DNA from: Semisulcospira habei | Lineage: Eukaryota > Mollusca > Gastropoda > Semisulcospiridae | DNA length: 64,000 bases | Assembly (NCBI GenBank): GCA_036245525.1 | Contig: BTPG01000003.1 | Span: forward strand, 157,492,439 to 157,556,438 | Direction: 5' to 3' | In this document: piece after piece, positions 41,261-51,947 of the stretch | Position numbering within the stretch: position 1 is the stretch's first letter | Layout: each line of letters starts with the position of its first letter | Notes under the pieces: generated by a model | Databases searched by the model: none | What the model saw: the letters and a program-made list of their open reading frames with translations, nothing else | Told to the model about the DNA's origin: nothing | Translations under genes and position numbers: made by a program

Positions 41261-42171
41261 CCATGCCCCAGCTTGCCGAGTTCTTCTTATGGCTCTTCGA
41301 GGATCAGGGCTCGGCACCCATCACCATTCGAGGTTATCTTTCTATGGTGGCTGATACTTACCGCCATTTGGGTCGACCCGATCCGGGATCTTGCAAGGAC
41401 CTCGCGGACCTCATGGCTCATTTTGATCTCCAGCGACCAGTGACCCGATCACTACTCCCACGTTGGGACCTTGCGTGGGTGTTAACATGGCTCAACTCTG
41501 CTCGTTTTGAACCGCTGCACTTGGCTCGGTTCTCCAACTTGACAAGGAAGACCTGCTTCCTGCTGGCCCTAGCCACAGCTTCTCGTGTGAGTGAGCTCCA
41601 CGCTCTCTCGGTACTTCCGTCTTGCCTACAACTCCGGGCTGATGGCTCGGTTCAATTACTCACTAACCCTTCCTTTTTGGCTAAAAATCGGCTACCCTCA
41701 TTGGCTCCTCAACCGATCACTATTCGTCCTCTTCGGGGTCCTGACATGCCCCAAGACATCAAACAACAGGATCCGGTTCGGGCGTTAAAAATCTATCTCC
41801 GCCGGTCTAAACCCTTACGGCGGGGTCGTTCACGCCTTTTCTTGCCCTTGGTTCCGAACCGGCATGATATATCCGCCCAAACGATCTCCGCTTGGCTGTG
41901 TGGAGTTATTCGTTCCGCTTACAATGACCTCTCGCCTGCGGGAGCGAAGAGGCTGCGGATTCGGGCACACGAGATCCGGGCTGTCTCCACGAGTGTCGCG
42001 TTCGACCGAAACTGCGCCGTGAAGGACATTGTGGCGGCTGTGGGCTGGCGGGCCGAATCTACTTTTGCCCGTTTTTACTTGCGTGACCTCTCCAGCCAGC
42101 GGCACAATCTGGCTATGGTGGGTGACGTTGCCGTGGCTCAACACTCCCTCCCGGCGCTGGTGGTGCCGTAG
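40696..42171 (+). CDS. ORF3 tyrosine recombinase of copy H
   Basis: Open frame to TAG at 42169-42171. The recombinase core starts at about TRKVYEGKWRVLLSW and holds R (TASRVSELHAL), HxxR (RAHEIRAVST), W (VGWRAEST) and Y (FARFYLRDL). Very close to the G protein. The overlapping frame upstream (39189-40646) is also open until the ORF2 frameshift, as in G. Confidence 0.88.
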   Translation: MGSSPRPFSDDLPALGDTHDRPVCNEVECTTSPLHLPCSRSPCVGGGCSLYPLGGSLGICVPSVCPGAQDSSQAQRLPRSPVSGGTVLLEQELDHRSPESRHGPPSTASNADHDAETAPAGSFSPLPGEPPLTRLAIVRCALTARGFSDAAVAAIASARRPSTRKVYEGKWRVLLSWCGPRHLSPTTLTMPQLAEFFLWLFEDQGSAPITIRGYLSMVADTYRHLGRPDPGSCKDLADLMAHFDLQRPVTRSLLPRWDLAWVLTWLNSARFEPLHLARFSNLTRKTCFLLALATASRVSELHALSVLPSCLQLRADGSVQLLTNPSFLAKNRLPSLAPQPITIRPLRGPDMPQDIKQQDPVRALKIYLRRSKPLRRGRSRLFLPLVPNRHDISAQTISAWLCGVIRSAYNDLSPAGAKRLRIRAHEIRAVSTSVAFDRNCAVKDIVAAVGWRAESTFARFYLRDLSSQRHNLAMVGDVAVAQHSLPALVVP

Positions 42172-42283
42172 GTAACACTTGACTGAAATTGTCGGGAGTG
42201 TGCCCCGGCCAGGGGTCTAGCTAAGCAGTTACCTGGGGGCATTGACCCTAGACGCGGCGCCCTCCCCCTCTTTTTACTTCTTC

Positions 42284-42377
42284 CTCTCAGTAATACCATC
42301 GGTAACGATTTTGAAGAAATAAATGTATTTTTCTTTAAAATAAATTTTTTCGAAAAATACTTACCGATGGTATTACT
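42284..42377 (+). repeat. ICR of copy H
   Basis: CCTCTCAGTAATACCATCGG … CTTACCGATGGTATTACT. Exact complement of the two ends of H. Confidence 0.9.
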
Positions 42378-42414
42378 CAAACTTCCCTCCCACCTTCCCC
42401 GCTTGCCGCATGTC

Positions 42415-42647
42415 AGCTCAGATAGAACTGGAAATAACGGCCTCTCACGAGATTTGGAACGGAGGTTACTCCGAGGACAGGGAGGACACTCGGGGGATTA
42501 GGTAACTGCTTGCTAGAGGTACGTCCCTGGTTGTGTGGCAACGCACAACAATTTTTGGAGACTGAAATTGTCAGTTAAGTATATCTTCCTCTCAGTAATA
42601 CCATCGGTAAGTATTTTTCGAAAAAATTTATTTTAAAGAAAAATACA
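42415..42647 (+). repeat. right ITR of copy H
   Basis: Inverted partner of 36453-36660 (GAAATAACGGCCTCTCACGAG …), ending AAAGAAAAATACA at 42647. Confidence 0.88.
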
Positions 42648-42731
42648 TATTCCTAGTAGTAATGTCATCGCTAAGTATTTTTCGAAAAATACATTTGTTT
42701 TCTCAAAACTATTACATTTTAGAGAAAAAAA
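42648..42731 (+). repeat. end of right ITR of copy F, with 22-bp insertion
   Basis: TATTCCTAGTAGTAATGTCATCGC… is F's own right terminus, resumed after H. Within it about 22 extra bases (42694-42715, TTGTTTTCTCAAAACTATTAC) look like the left terminus of a D- or J-type element. Confidence 0.82.
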
Positions 42732-42777
42732 TCATTTTTATGCTGTATTATCCTAACCTGGCTGTGTCTTGTTGCAG

Positions 42778-42860
42778 GCTCCCAACCAGATGGTGCACAA
42801 CTATCAGGATGAAATGAAGTCTCGCCTCAGCAGTGACACACTGACCTCCTCCAACCCTAG
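42778..42860 (+). CDS. host gene X, exon 6
   Basis: Acceptor GTCTTGTTGCAG|GCT, donor CCTAG|GTCAGT; phase 0 in, phase 2 out. Only 83 bp: APNQMVHNYQDEMKSRLS…TSSNPR. It lies 46 bp after the end of F and about 170 bp before copy I. Confidence 0.78.
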
Positions 42861-43755
42861 GTCAGTCATTTTCTCCTATTCCTCGATAATTTATGCATCC
42901 CCTCCCCCCCCCCCAAATTGTCGCACACCTGAAAATAAAAAGAAAGAAAGAATAACTTCCAAGGCACATCACATGCAACGAAACAGCTTTTAAATCGTAG
43001 AGCACCATGATAGCTGCAGCATTTCCCTTTCTTTCCTCAAAATACACTACCGATGACATTACTATCAGGAAATACCTCTTAGCTAGCACAATTTCAGCCA
43101 AAATTTGGTTGTGTACCTATAGGGCAGGGGAGGCAACCTAGGGGCGTGTATCATGACCCAGTACCCCGAGTAGCCTCCTGTCCCTACCCATCCGGTCCCG
43201 CGCTTAGCGCGCTATTGTTTTCTCAAAATACATTACCGATGGCATTGCTATATGGAATACACTCTATAGCCTATAGATTTCAGTCTAAGCCAAGTTGTGT
43301 CCCCTACACAACTGAGGAGGAGACACTGGGGATCCATGTCTAGGAGCCCGGGTAGCCTCCCCTTACCACCCTATCCGATCACGTGCCATAGGGTGAAAGC
43401 CTGCCAGTTTCACTTCTAGCTTGACCGTGGACAGTCGAGTTTTTGGCCTTACTCTGTTTTGCAACGGTTTCAGACTTGTACTTTTGTTATCTGCTGTGAA
43501 CTTTCGCCTGGGCTTTTGCCTAGTTTAGTCTTTGTGACTTGCCCCGTAGTGTTATTCATTTTCAAGAGTGTTACGAATTCAGTGGACTCTGCCATGTGAG
43601 CTTTCGAACGGTCTCGGTCTGTGACTTGACTTTCCGTGAACTCTGTCTTGTGAACTCTGGCTTCGTGACTTACGGGACACTTCTTCGTTTGCTTTCGGCC
43701 TGAGTTCTAGACTCTTCAGTGACTTTTTCCCCGTGGACTGTGTGTGACGGACGTT

Positions 43756-46051
43756 ATGGCTTCTTCCTGGCTGAGAACCTGCCATCTTTGTGGGGTTTTC
43801 CAGTGGCCCTCTGACGCGCATGACGCCTGCCTCCCGTGCTCGGGCTGCTCTTCGGACAGGACTTGTGTCGTGTGTGCCGACTGGAGAGAGGACCAGTGGT
43901 CTCACCTCTGGGACTTCTACCACCGCTACCATCCGTCTCGGCTTCAGCAGGCTCCCTGGTCTTCCCCGCAGGAAGTCGTCGCTCCGTCTCCTCGTAGGGC
44001 GCCCCTTCGTTTCGTCATTCGGGCAGTCTGGCCCGCAGGTAAGTCACATTCTTCTACAGTAACCATGCAGATGCTCCCTCCCTGCTCTGAGGCTTCCAAG
44101 CAGGGCAGGCGAGTGTTAGAGTCGCGCCCCCCCGAGCGTGACCCGAGCGCCTTAGTTTTACTCCCCTCCCACCCCGCACTCCGAATTGTCTGGCGAGTCG
44201 AGCCTTTGTCCACGCACCCCCCCCCCCCCCCCCCCCCGCTTCGAGTCTTCCGAGCGGGCCCGGAGATATTTGCTCAAGCTCAGTGCTAAAGAGAAAGAGA
44301 AAAAAGAGTTATTAGGAAAAGATGCTCTCCCTCATGCTTCAATTCGTCTGAACGTGACCTGAGAGCCATAGACATGCCGCCACCCCCTAGCTCCGAACTG
44401 TCTGAGCGGGCCCGGTGAGCCACATAATTTATATATGTCCTCCCCCCACCTCGAAGCTTCCGGGCGGGACCCGGCGCAACACATACACACACCCCCCTCC
44501 CCCCCCCCCCCCCCCTGCTCCAATGTTTCCGAGCTGGCCCGGCGAGTCTCTCTTTCATCCCCGCCCCGTTCCGATCCTTCTGGATGGTCCTGGAGAGACT
44601 TGGACACGCTCCCCCCACGCACCGTTGTGGCTGAGCGTGGACCGTGAGCGCCTTTGATGCTCCCTCCCCGCTCTGATTCTTCTGAGCGGGCCTGGCGAGC
44701 CTCTATTGCGTTCCCTCCTCCCCCCCCCCCCCCCCCCCGCCCTGGTTTTTCTGGGCAGGCCCGGTGGGACTCGGAGTCTTTTGCGCAAGATCGGATCTGC
44801 CGGGTTGCTGACAAGCTTCCCCCCCCCCCCCCCCTGCTCGCATTCTCCCGAGCGGGCTCAGCGAGCCAGGGATCCCCTACCGCCTCCCTTTGTTAGCTTG
44901 GAGCGCGGTCCCCGGCACCCTTCGGCAGGTAGGGGGCTTCAAGAGCACGCCTTTGCCTCCAGACATCATTCAACCACGGTTTCTCCTTCTCCGCGTTGCC
45001 CTTCCTTACAGGCTTCGCGTGCGACTCCGCCTGTCCCTCGCTCAAGCTGCAGCCCGCCGCTGGCGGCTGGCACTCGCTCTCGTACCTGGTCGCCCTTCCA
45101 TTTGACTCAGCGCGACAGGCGGCTTTTGGATCTCGATCCTGACATCCTCTGCCTTGATCCAGGGGACTCAGCTTCAGAGATTTTCCTTTTGGACTCTCCA
45201 GCCGGCTCCCCCCGCCCACCACTCAGCGGTGTCTTCAGTTTCCTCCGCTTCCCCGGACCGCGGGCCTTCACTGAGTTCCCAGACTTTTCGTTCCTTAGAC
45301 GAGGCTTCCTGACTTATTTCGACCGTTCTCCCGCCTGGTTTATGCCCGCTGTCTCCCCCAGTGAAGAGACAAGCTTCCGCCATGGTGGATGTGCAGTTTT
45401 CTGCCAAACGTCGCAAGTCGCTCCCTCAGCCAGCTGGCTTCCGGGATCTCGCGGAAGCGTTCTCCACACAGCTCCGCCAGGACAGCTTTGGGGAAAACGG
45501 GTTTTTTTTTTTTGATTCCTGGTGGCCCGCAGGTATCAACATGAACTACCGCCAGTCTTGGTACGCGGGACACTCACAAGCCTTCCCCGTCCCTCTTCCC
45601 ACCTTCGATTCGGCAGCCATCACACAGGCAGGGGGTCGACGGTCTGTCCAGAACGCTTGGCCTCGCTCGCTGGACAGTATCGCATCATTAGTTCGGAACT
45701 CCCTGGCGTGTTCCTTTTTTTGGGAGATGGCAACGCAAGCGGTACTGCGCGGGAGGATACGTGGGACCTGGAGGCTTCGTCTCCGCTCCGTGATATCCAT
45801 TCGATCCATGTGGCTGCTAACCGGGCCGCCTACCATTCATCTACTAACGCCATGGTGGCAGCCGTCAACTGTGACCTTTGGTGTCGGGACTGCTCGGATC
45901 TACCCAAGACCGTGAAGTCACAACTCCGTCAGGCCCCTGTTGGCGGTTCGCAGCTGTTTGGGGATACTTGGCAGACGGTTAAGGAGGGGTCTAAGGATCT
46001 GTGGCCACGATTCGCTGTTCCCAGACGACCCCTGGGACACAACTTGGCTTA
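43756..46051 (+). pseudogene. Gag-like ORF1 of copy J, frameshifted
   Basis: Starts ATGGCTTCTTCCTGG… = MASSWLRTCHLCGVFQWPS, with the full Cys cluster (CLPCSGCSSDRTCVVC). It aligns residue for residue with the spliced start of H (MASFLLKTCPNC), but here there is no intron. The middle is a set of degenerate C-rich repeats with poly-C runs. The end (PQPAGFRDLAEAF … NRAAYHSSTNAMVAA … LFGDTW) is broken by frameshifts near 45505 (T run) and 45750. Not functional. Confidence 0.82.
44085..44860 (+). repeat. degenerate repeats with poly-C runs in gag of copy J
   Basis: Units of about 45-125 bp resembling CCGCTCCGATTCTTCTGAGC, then GGGCCTGGCGAG, at about 44080, 44240, 44390, 44510, 44560, 44670, 44740 and 44840. 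They are separated by C runs of 15-25 (44217-44237, about 44490-44514, about 44718-44738, about 44820-44834). Confidence 0.75.
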
Positions 46052-46504
46052 GACTGAAATCTATAGGCTATAGAGTGTATTCCATATAGTAATGCCATCG
46101 TTAAGTTTGGTTTTTTTAAAATACATTTTAGAAAAAAATTCATGTTTGTTCTCTTAGCTAGTCGTGGATGGTTGTGTACTGCGCCTTGGCTGTGTACGGT
46201 GTGACCGGTCGTCCTGTGACCTTGGACTTGTTACAGTGTTCACTGTGCTAGCCTGGGATTACGGTTTCATTGTGCTGGGTTGGTTTTTACCTTTGTTGGT
46301 GTACTGTGTCGGCTTCTGCTGTACTTGTGGTGATAGGGTCTTTGGACTTGATTACTGTGTTCAGTGCTTCCCTTGGATTATGGTGTTCATGACTAGCTTG
46401 GCGTTACTTTCGTTGGTGCGGCCCCTACCGGTTGGTGCTGTGGGGCTTCTCCTCTGTGACACGGTTGGTCCCCTATGGCCTTGGTCAGGCTCCGCCCTCA
46501 CCAA

Positions 46505-46679
46505 CTGGCAAGGTAAAACTTCGGTTGTTGCCCGTGACCGGCGCTCAGGGTAAAGGGGGTAGAGTGCCGGGTGACGGCACTGGCCGTGGCATTCAAAGCG
46601 TGTACGAAATTCGCTTTCGCTAATTGCGTGGCCCCGGAGAGCCACGCTCGCCCGCCTCTCACTGTTGACTATGTTTGCA
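46505..46679 (+). other. ORF1 mini-exon (mutated) and intron of copy I
   Basis: CTGGCAAG|GTAAAACT … GACTATGTTTGCAG|TTTTCAG. The start codon has become CTG; donor and acceptor are preserved. Confidence 0.62.
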
Positions 46680-46912
46680 GTTTTCAGTGTCCGCGCCTAC
46701 ATGCGCTGTGGGGACTTCCAATGGCCGAGTGACGTTCTTGCCGTGCGCTTACCCGGTTCCAGCTGTAACTCCACTCACCCTTGCGTGGTCTGCGCCCTCT
46801 GGCTGGAAGAGAGTGGTCTCAGCTTTCGGGCTTCTATCGCTGTGAACGGCCGACACCAGTCCGAGATCAGGCACCCGCTACCGCCCCCACCAACGCCTCC
46901 ACGGAGGCGATA
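46680..46912 (+). pseudogene. gag Cys-cluster remnant of copy I
   Basis: VFSVRAYMRCGDFQWPSD … SSCNSTHPCVVCALW. Two of the cluster Cys residues are replaced, and the frame stops after PPPPTPPRRR. Confidence 0.72.
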
Positions 46913-47084
46913 AGTCACAATTCCCCGGTCATGGACACTCGGACGGCATGGGCTACCCCAGGCGTTCCTTCGGGACAAGTCCAGCACATCCCTACGGCGT
47001 CCTACCCCAAGGTCAGTGCCAAGTACCCTCGGCCGGAAGATTCTGCTGGACCAGTGGGCACCTGCTCGTCAGGTAGAGCAACAG

Positions 47085-47620
47085 CTAACGAGCCTGGCCC
47101 ACAGCGAACTCGCTCGTCCCATCTGCCCTCCCAGCGGGAGAGGGTACATGGCGATGGAAGTTCATGCAGAGGAAGAGCTAACGAACCTGGCCCACAGCAT
47201 ACGCGCTCGTCCCATCTGCCCTCCCAACGGGAGAGGGTACATGGTGATGGAAGTTCAGATAGAGGAAGTGTTAACGAGCCAGGCCCACAGCGAACTCGCT
47301 CGTCCCATCTGCCCTCCCAGCGGGAGAGGTACATGGTGATGATAGTTCAGATAGAGGAAGTGTTAACGAGCCGGGCCCACAGCGAACTCACTTGTCCCAT
47401 CTGCCCTCCCAGCAGCAGGAGAGGGTACATGGTGATGGAAATTCAGGGCAGACACCCGTGCCCCGACCTCCTTTGTGCTCACGGGACAAGTACCCTTGGC
47501 CGGAAGAATCCCGCTCGTCAGGATGGGAAGAGCTATCGAACCTGGCCTACAGTGATCTCGCTCCTCCCATCTGCCCTCCCGATGGGAGAGGGTACATGGC
47601 GATGGAATTCAGGGCGGACA
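47085..47620 (+). repeat. 93-bp (31-aa) minisatellite in gag region of copy I
   Basis: Units start at 47085, 47178, 47271 and 47363 (one base lost), with weaker ones to about 47600 and echoes near 47894 and 48220. Each has the form (C/T)TAACGAGCCTGGCCCACAG … CGGGAGAGGGTACATGG. Confidence 0.9.
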
Positions 47621-48544
47621 CTCGCGCCCTGACTGCATGCACACTCATGGGACAGGCCTTCATGGCCTCGGAACAAGTCCAGCACAGATGTACGGCTATC
47701 CGCCCCAAGGTCAGTGCCAAGTACCCTCGGCCGGAAGCACTAGGCCTGCCGCAGTCCCCGCTTTTTTGCCCTTCCTCGGCGCATCACCTGGAGCATGGGC
47801 CGTTACCTCGCTCGCCGTGTGCACATTGCCCCGCCGGCCTGGATGTTCATCTTCGACCAGGTGGCGCCCCGCTTGACAGATAAGAAGTACTTTGAGCCTG
47901 GCCTGCAGTGAGCTTGCTCACCCCGCCTATCTTCCCGATTGGAAAGATACGTGGTGAGAGAGTTCCGAGCAGACACCCGTGCCCCGACCGCGTGCGCACT
48001 CATGGGACAGGCCTCCACAGCACTCGGAACAAGTCCAGCACAGTTCTACGGCGTTTCGCCCCAGGTGACAAATACCCCAGGCCGGATAAGACTGCTGGAC
48101 AGGGGTGCGCCCGCTCGCCAATAAGAAAGAAAGAGTCTGGCCCACAGGACGGTTTACCTATCCTAGGACATCGGACGGATTGGGCGCCCGCTCGGTAATT
48201 AATGAGAATTTTCATTCTGAGCCTGGCCCACAGCGAGTTGCTCGCTCCACCTCCCTCCCGAGCTTGCTCGGGTCTCGACCCGAGTACCCTCGGCCGGATG
48301 AGACTCCTGGACCAGCGTGCACCCGCTTGCCAATAGATGAGTTGGGCCCATCGGGCTTGCTGCCCCTCCCCCCTCCCCGGCCTTTTCGGCCTCGCGCTTT
48401 GATGCGGCTGCTAGATGCATGATGAGGGGATTTCCGAGCGTACACCCATGCCTGACCCTGTTCGCCTCGGGACAGGCCTCCACGCCCGGGGAGCGTCCCA
48501 CAGCCTGGACGCCCAACGACACACTAGGCCTTCTTCCTGGGCTG

Positions 48545-48765
48545 ACCCGGCCCCTTACATATGTGTATATATGTGTGTTGGTATTTTCATATATTTTTCT
48601 AAACAGATGTAGATTGATTGCTTACCTATACTGCTTTAAAATCTGCAGGCCACCACCATGTAAATTTTGCAATTGAACTGGGGGTCCAGATACGCCTGTG
48701 GCATGTTTTGATCTGAGTATAGTGGATGTATATTTTGCTTCCATGTATTTTGCGCAATGCCCTGG
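48545..48765. other. AT-rich insertion in copy I
   Basis: About 220 bp with no counterpart in G or H, at the gag-RT transition, rich in TATA/TGTGTATATATG. Origin unknown; no terminal repeats seen. Confidence 0.45.
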
Positions 48766-50390
48766 CCTCAGTGGGACCACTGGACATGGTCACGCAAGCT
48801 ATTCTTTGACGCGTCGAGGATGCTGGGCTCCCTGCACTCTCGCCGCCATTGGGGGACATCCTGGCTCCGGCGTCTCCGTCGACCGCGCGGAGTTCCACTC
48901 CTCTGTCAACGTCATGGCATCGCCGGTATGGTGATCTGATGCGTCGGGATGCCTTCTGTGCTCCTGCGACCTCCCGACGGAGTTGAAGATGCAGCTCCAA
49001 CAGGTGCCGCTCGGCGGATCGCTCCTCTTCGGCTCTCCGCCATCTACGAGGAACTTCTGTTCCCCTTCGGTCTCCTTCCCCCTGTGCCCCCTGGGGACCT
49101 CGGTTCTTACGAACCAGCTCAGAGCCGACGCCCTTCTCAGTGAGGTCGCCGCTTTGCTTCATAGGCCACCACAGCGGTGCACTTTGCGTCGTGACTCCCC
49201 AGCCTTCTACAGCCGCCTCTTCCTGGTCCCCAAGGCCGGCGGACAAGTGGCACCCTGTCAGTGACCTCTTCGAGCTGAACAAGTTTATCTTTGCCCCGTC
49301 CTTCCGCATGGAGACCGCACGAGCCCTGCGGGCCGCAGTTGAACTGTAGACTTGGCCGTCTACTAGACTGGGTGGATGCATATCTTCACGTCCCATGCTC
49401 CCCGCCCCCAGACGTTACCTGCGCTTCGCCTTCGGCAGTGTGGTCTACCAGTTTCGGCCGCTACCCTTCGGCCTCAATCTCAGCCCTCAGTGTTCTTCCG
49501 CATTGGACGCCGTTGTCGCCAGGACCAGACGGACTTCCTCGAGCCCCACTTCAAACTTCCTAGACGATCGTCTCATGCGGTACCAGTTGGAGGCCTCCTT
49601 GGCAAAGGACGGAGATGCGCTGCTGGATCTGCTTGACCGGCTCGGCTTCCTGGTCATCGTAGGCAAGTCGGACCTCGTGTCGTCTCGCCACTTCATTCAC
49701 CAGGTGATGGATTTCGCACCGACCTCAACGAGGTGAGCCTTCCGAGCTACAGATACAGACATGGGCGAACCTAGTCAGACAACTCCACCGTCGTCGCCTG
49801 CATCCAGAAGCAGGGCGGGACGTGCTCCCCCGCCCGCTGCATCCACCTCTACCAAGTTCTCCAGTGGTGCGAAGACTGTGGCATCTCCCTTCGAGTGAGA
49901 CGCATCCAGGTCCGCCTCAGGTCCTGGCCGACTCCCTCTCTCGTCGTGGACAGCTTCTGCACACCGAGTGGGCACTCTGTCCGGACATCCTTCAGATGAT
50001 CTGTGCAGCGTGGGAGACCCCCATGTTCGACCTCTTCGCGACGAAGTGGAATCGCCAGCTACCCCTCTTTGTCTCCCCCATTCCAAACCTGCTAGTTGGG
50101 GCAGTCGACGCCCTCTCCATTCCTTGGGACGGCCTCGTCGTGTAAGCCTTCCCACCTACAGTGCTCGTCCCCAAGGTCCTGCTCAAGCTCAAGGGTGGCT
50201 ACGCGGTCTGGTTCCTGGTGGCTCCATTCTGCTGGACTAAGCCTTGGACCACCGACCCCCTGAATCTCACCACGGTCCCTCCTCTGCGGCTCCCCACCCC
50301 TCGGACGATGTGCATGCAACCACGGCAGGTGCTGTACCACCCGTGCCTCGGGCGTCTCCTCCTCCACGCCTGGCGATTGTGCGGCTCTCC
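48766..50390 (+). pseudogene. gag end, RT, RNase H and methyltransferase-like remnants of copy I
   Basis: In several frames: gag 'MQLQQVPLGGSLLFGS' (about 48988); RT DSPAFYSRLFLVPKAG (49195); FELNKFIFAPSFRMET (49270); VDAYLHVP (49372); PLPFGLNLSP (49463); FLDD in place of YLDD (about 49557); then a jump to RNase H 'DNSTVV..IQKQGG' (49780) and MFDLFATKWN (50023) to 'LLVAPF'-like (50210). Internal deletion near 49740-49780 removes the first half of RNase H. Confidence 0.75.
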
Positions 50391-51217
50391 CTCGCGGATC
50401 TCCCTCGCGGATAGAGGTTTCTCAAGTGCAGCAGTGGGAACTATCGCTACAGACTGCAGACCCTCGACCCTACGAGTCTACGAGGGAAAGTGGCGAGTCC
50501 TGTGGCCTTGGTGCGATGACCGACACCTTTTGTCCACAGATCTGACTAACCCCCAGCTGGCCAAATTCTTCTTCTGGCTTCCAGTGAGCAGCCTTGGCTC
50601 CGATCGCCATCAGAGGGTACCTGGCCATGATCGCGGACTTGTACCGCCATTTGGGCCGGCCGGACCCTGGTGGCTGCGAAGACCTAGCCGACCTGATGGC
50701 ACCCTTTGGCCTCCAGCGACCTGCCCTCCGATCGCTGATACCGCGATGGGACCTATCCTGGGTGCTGACGTGGCTCAACTCGGTGACCCGAAAGACTTCC
50801 TTTCTCCTGGCCCTCGCCACTGCCTCCAGGGTCGGCACACTGCATGTGCTCTTCACACGCCCAACCTGCTTGCAGTTCAGAACAGATGGCTCCGTGCACC
50901 TGCTGACCGAGCCGGCCTGCCTGGCCAAGACCCGGTTGCCGTTGGCCGCCCCACAGGTGATCATCTTTCGGCCATTGCGGGAGCCAAGCCTGGCCCGAGA
51001 GACCAGACAGCAAGACCCGGTGAGAGCATTACGAGTGTACCTGCGCCGGACCAAGCCGGTATGCAGGAGACGCTCCTGCCTATTCTCCCTCTGTCCCAGG
51101 TAGAACTGACATCTCGGCCCAGACGAATCCTCCTGGCACCGATGGGCTATACACTCCACCTACCAAAACCTCTCCTCTGACGCTGCCAAATGGTTGAACA
51201 TCAGGGAGCACGGGGTA
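50391..51217 (+). pseudogene. recombinase remnant of copy I, truncated
   Basis: Continues as DRGFSSAAVGTI … LRVYEGKWRVLWPW … PRWDLSWVLTWLNS … TASRVGTLHVLF (first catalytic Arg kept) … QQDPVRALRVYLRRTK, and ends at 'NIREHGV' in place of the HxxR box. The W and Y boxes are missing. Confidence 0.78.
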
Positions 51218-51692
51218 CTGGGTCACGATACACGTGGCTGTGGTTGTCATTTTGGCCATCCAGACTGGTCATAGACAACTCCTTGGCATTGAGTGATTCA
51301 CCTTGCAACCACTAAGGGTGCTGAATAGACGTTTAAAATTCAGAAGTAGGTCAAAATTGCAAGTGTTTTGACGAAAACTGGATTAAAAGTGTGGACAAAC
51401 ATGATCACGTTTTTCAGAGCTTTTAATTCACCGTTTTTGTTGAAACACCTGCAGTTTTGACTTGGGTCTGATGTCCAGATATAATCTGTTTTGTGGGCCA
51501 TTTTGGTGTGCAAGCGAACAAAAATGCATAATTTCATCTAGGTTTATTATCGCGTGTGTAATGTGCGTATTTGTTATTGAGTATAGCAGTTAGCCGCAGT
51601 GAGCAATGGTTATATGGCAACTTCCACACGCTTGCGCGTCATAGACCTTTGTTGAGCCCATTCATCATTCTGTCTTGTGTGTCTGACACCAG
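51218..51692 (+). other. intron 6, right end
   Basis: AT-rich, non-coding, no feature seen apart from the acceptor GTCTGACACCAG ending at 51692. Confidence 0.55.
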
Positions 51693-51808
51693 GGACTGGA
51701 GCAGTGTGTTCAGCCCGCCCATCATCCTACCGTCAGACCCTGACCTGCAGGGCACACTAGAGGGGCAGTTTGAAGACCTCGATGACGCAGCACCGGACGC
51801 GCACACAG
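51693..51808 (+). CDS. host gene X, exon 7
   Basis: Acceptor CTGACACCAG|GG, donor CACACAG|GTATTC; phase 2 in, phase 1 out. Codes for (R)DWSSVFSPPIILPSDPDLQ … EDLDDAAPDAHTG, a segment with conserved-looking hydrophobic and acidic residues. Confidence 0.8.
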
Positions 51809-51947
51809 GTATTCAGATGTTTGATGCCATTCTTTGTGTGCAAGTTGTCGCTGACTGTGGTCTTCTTAGTTTATCACTCACAGTAGGGTTCTTAGTTTAG
51901 TGATGACCATCACACTAAACCACCCTCAGTGAGTGAGAGCTACGGCA

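Larger units (their letters stand above)
36453..42647 (+). mobile_element. DIRS copy H, nearly intact
   Basis: 6.2-kb element inserted in the right ITR of F. Left ITR 36453-36660, right ITR about 42415-42647, ICR 42284-42377 exactly complementary to both ends. Recombinase ORF is open; ORF1 has two and ORF2 has one single-base indel, all beside short homopolymers. Junctions …GACAC|TTTATTTC and AAAAATACA|TATTCC, no target duplication. Confidence 0.9.
27052..42731 (+). mobile_element. DIRS copy F, split by G and H
   Basis: F is in three pieces: 27052-29737 (left ITR, leader, gag remnant, fused YR remnant, first half of ICR), 36206-36452 (second half of ICR and most of right ITR) and 42648-42731 (last part of right ITR). 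Joining across G gives an ordinary ICR spacer. Joining across H gives …CTAAGACAC + TATTCCTAGTAG, the complement of F's own left end. Without G and H it is only about 3.0 kb, a deleted non-autonomous form like E. It fills intron 5. Confidence 0.88.
43215..46144 (+). mobile_element. DIRS copy J, gag-only derivative without intron
   Basis: Left ITR 43215-43400, leader, gag (43756-46051) and the outer part of the right ITR (46050-46144). RT, RNase H, YR and ICR are deleted. The join runs from a gag 'LWP' to a scrap of the RT start (LFPDDPW-like, about 46017-46040) and then to the ITR. Inserted at the inner edge of I's left ITR. Confidence 0.82.
43028..51217 (+). mobile_element. DIRS copy I, split by J, 3' truncated
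   Basis: Left ITR 43028-43214, then J (43215-46144), then the rest of I (46145-51217): leader, mini-exon, gag, gag-region minisatellite, decayed RT, RNase H, methyltransferase-like and YR. It stops inside the YR gene just at the HxxR box (near 51217); ICR and right ITR are absent. The leader after J (CTCTTAGCTAG…GTGGATGGTTGTG) matches that of F, so I and F are one subfamily. Confidence 0.82.
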
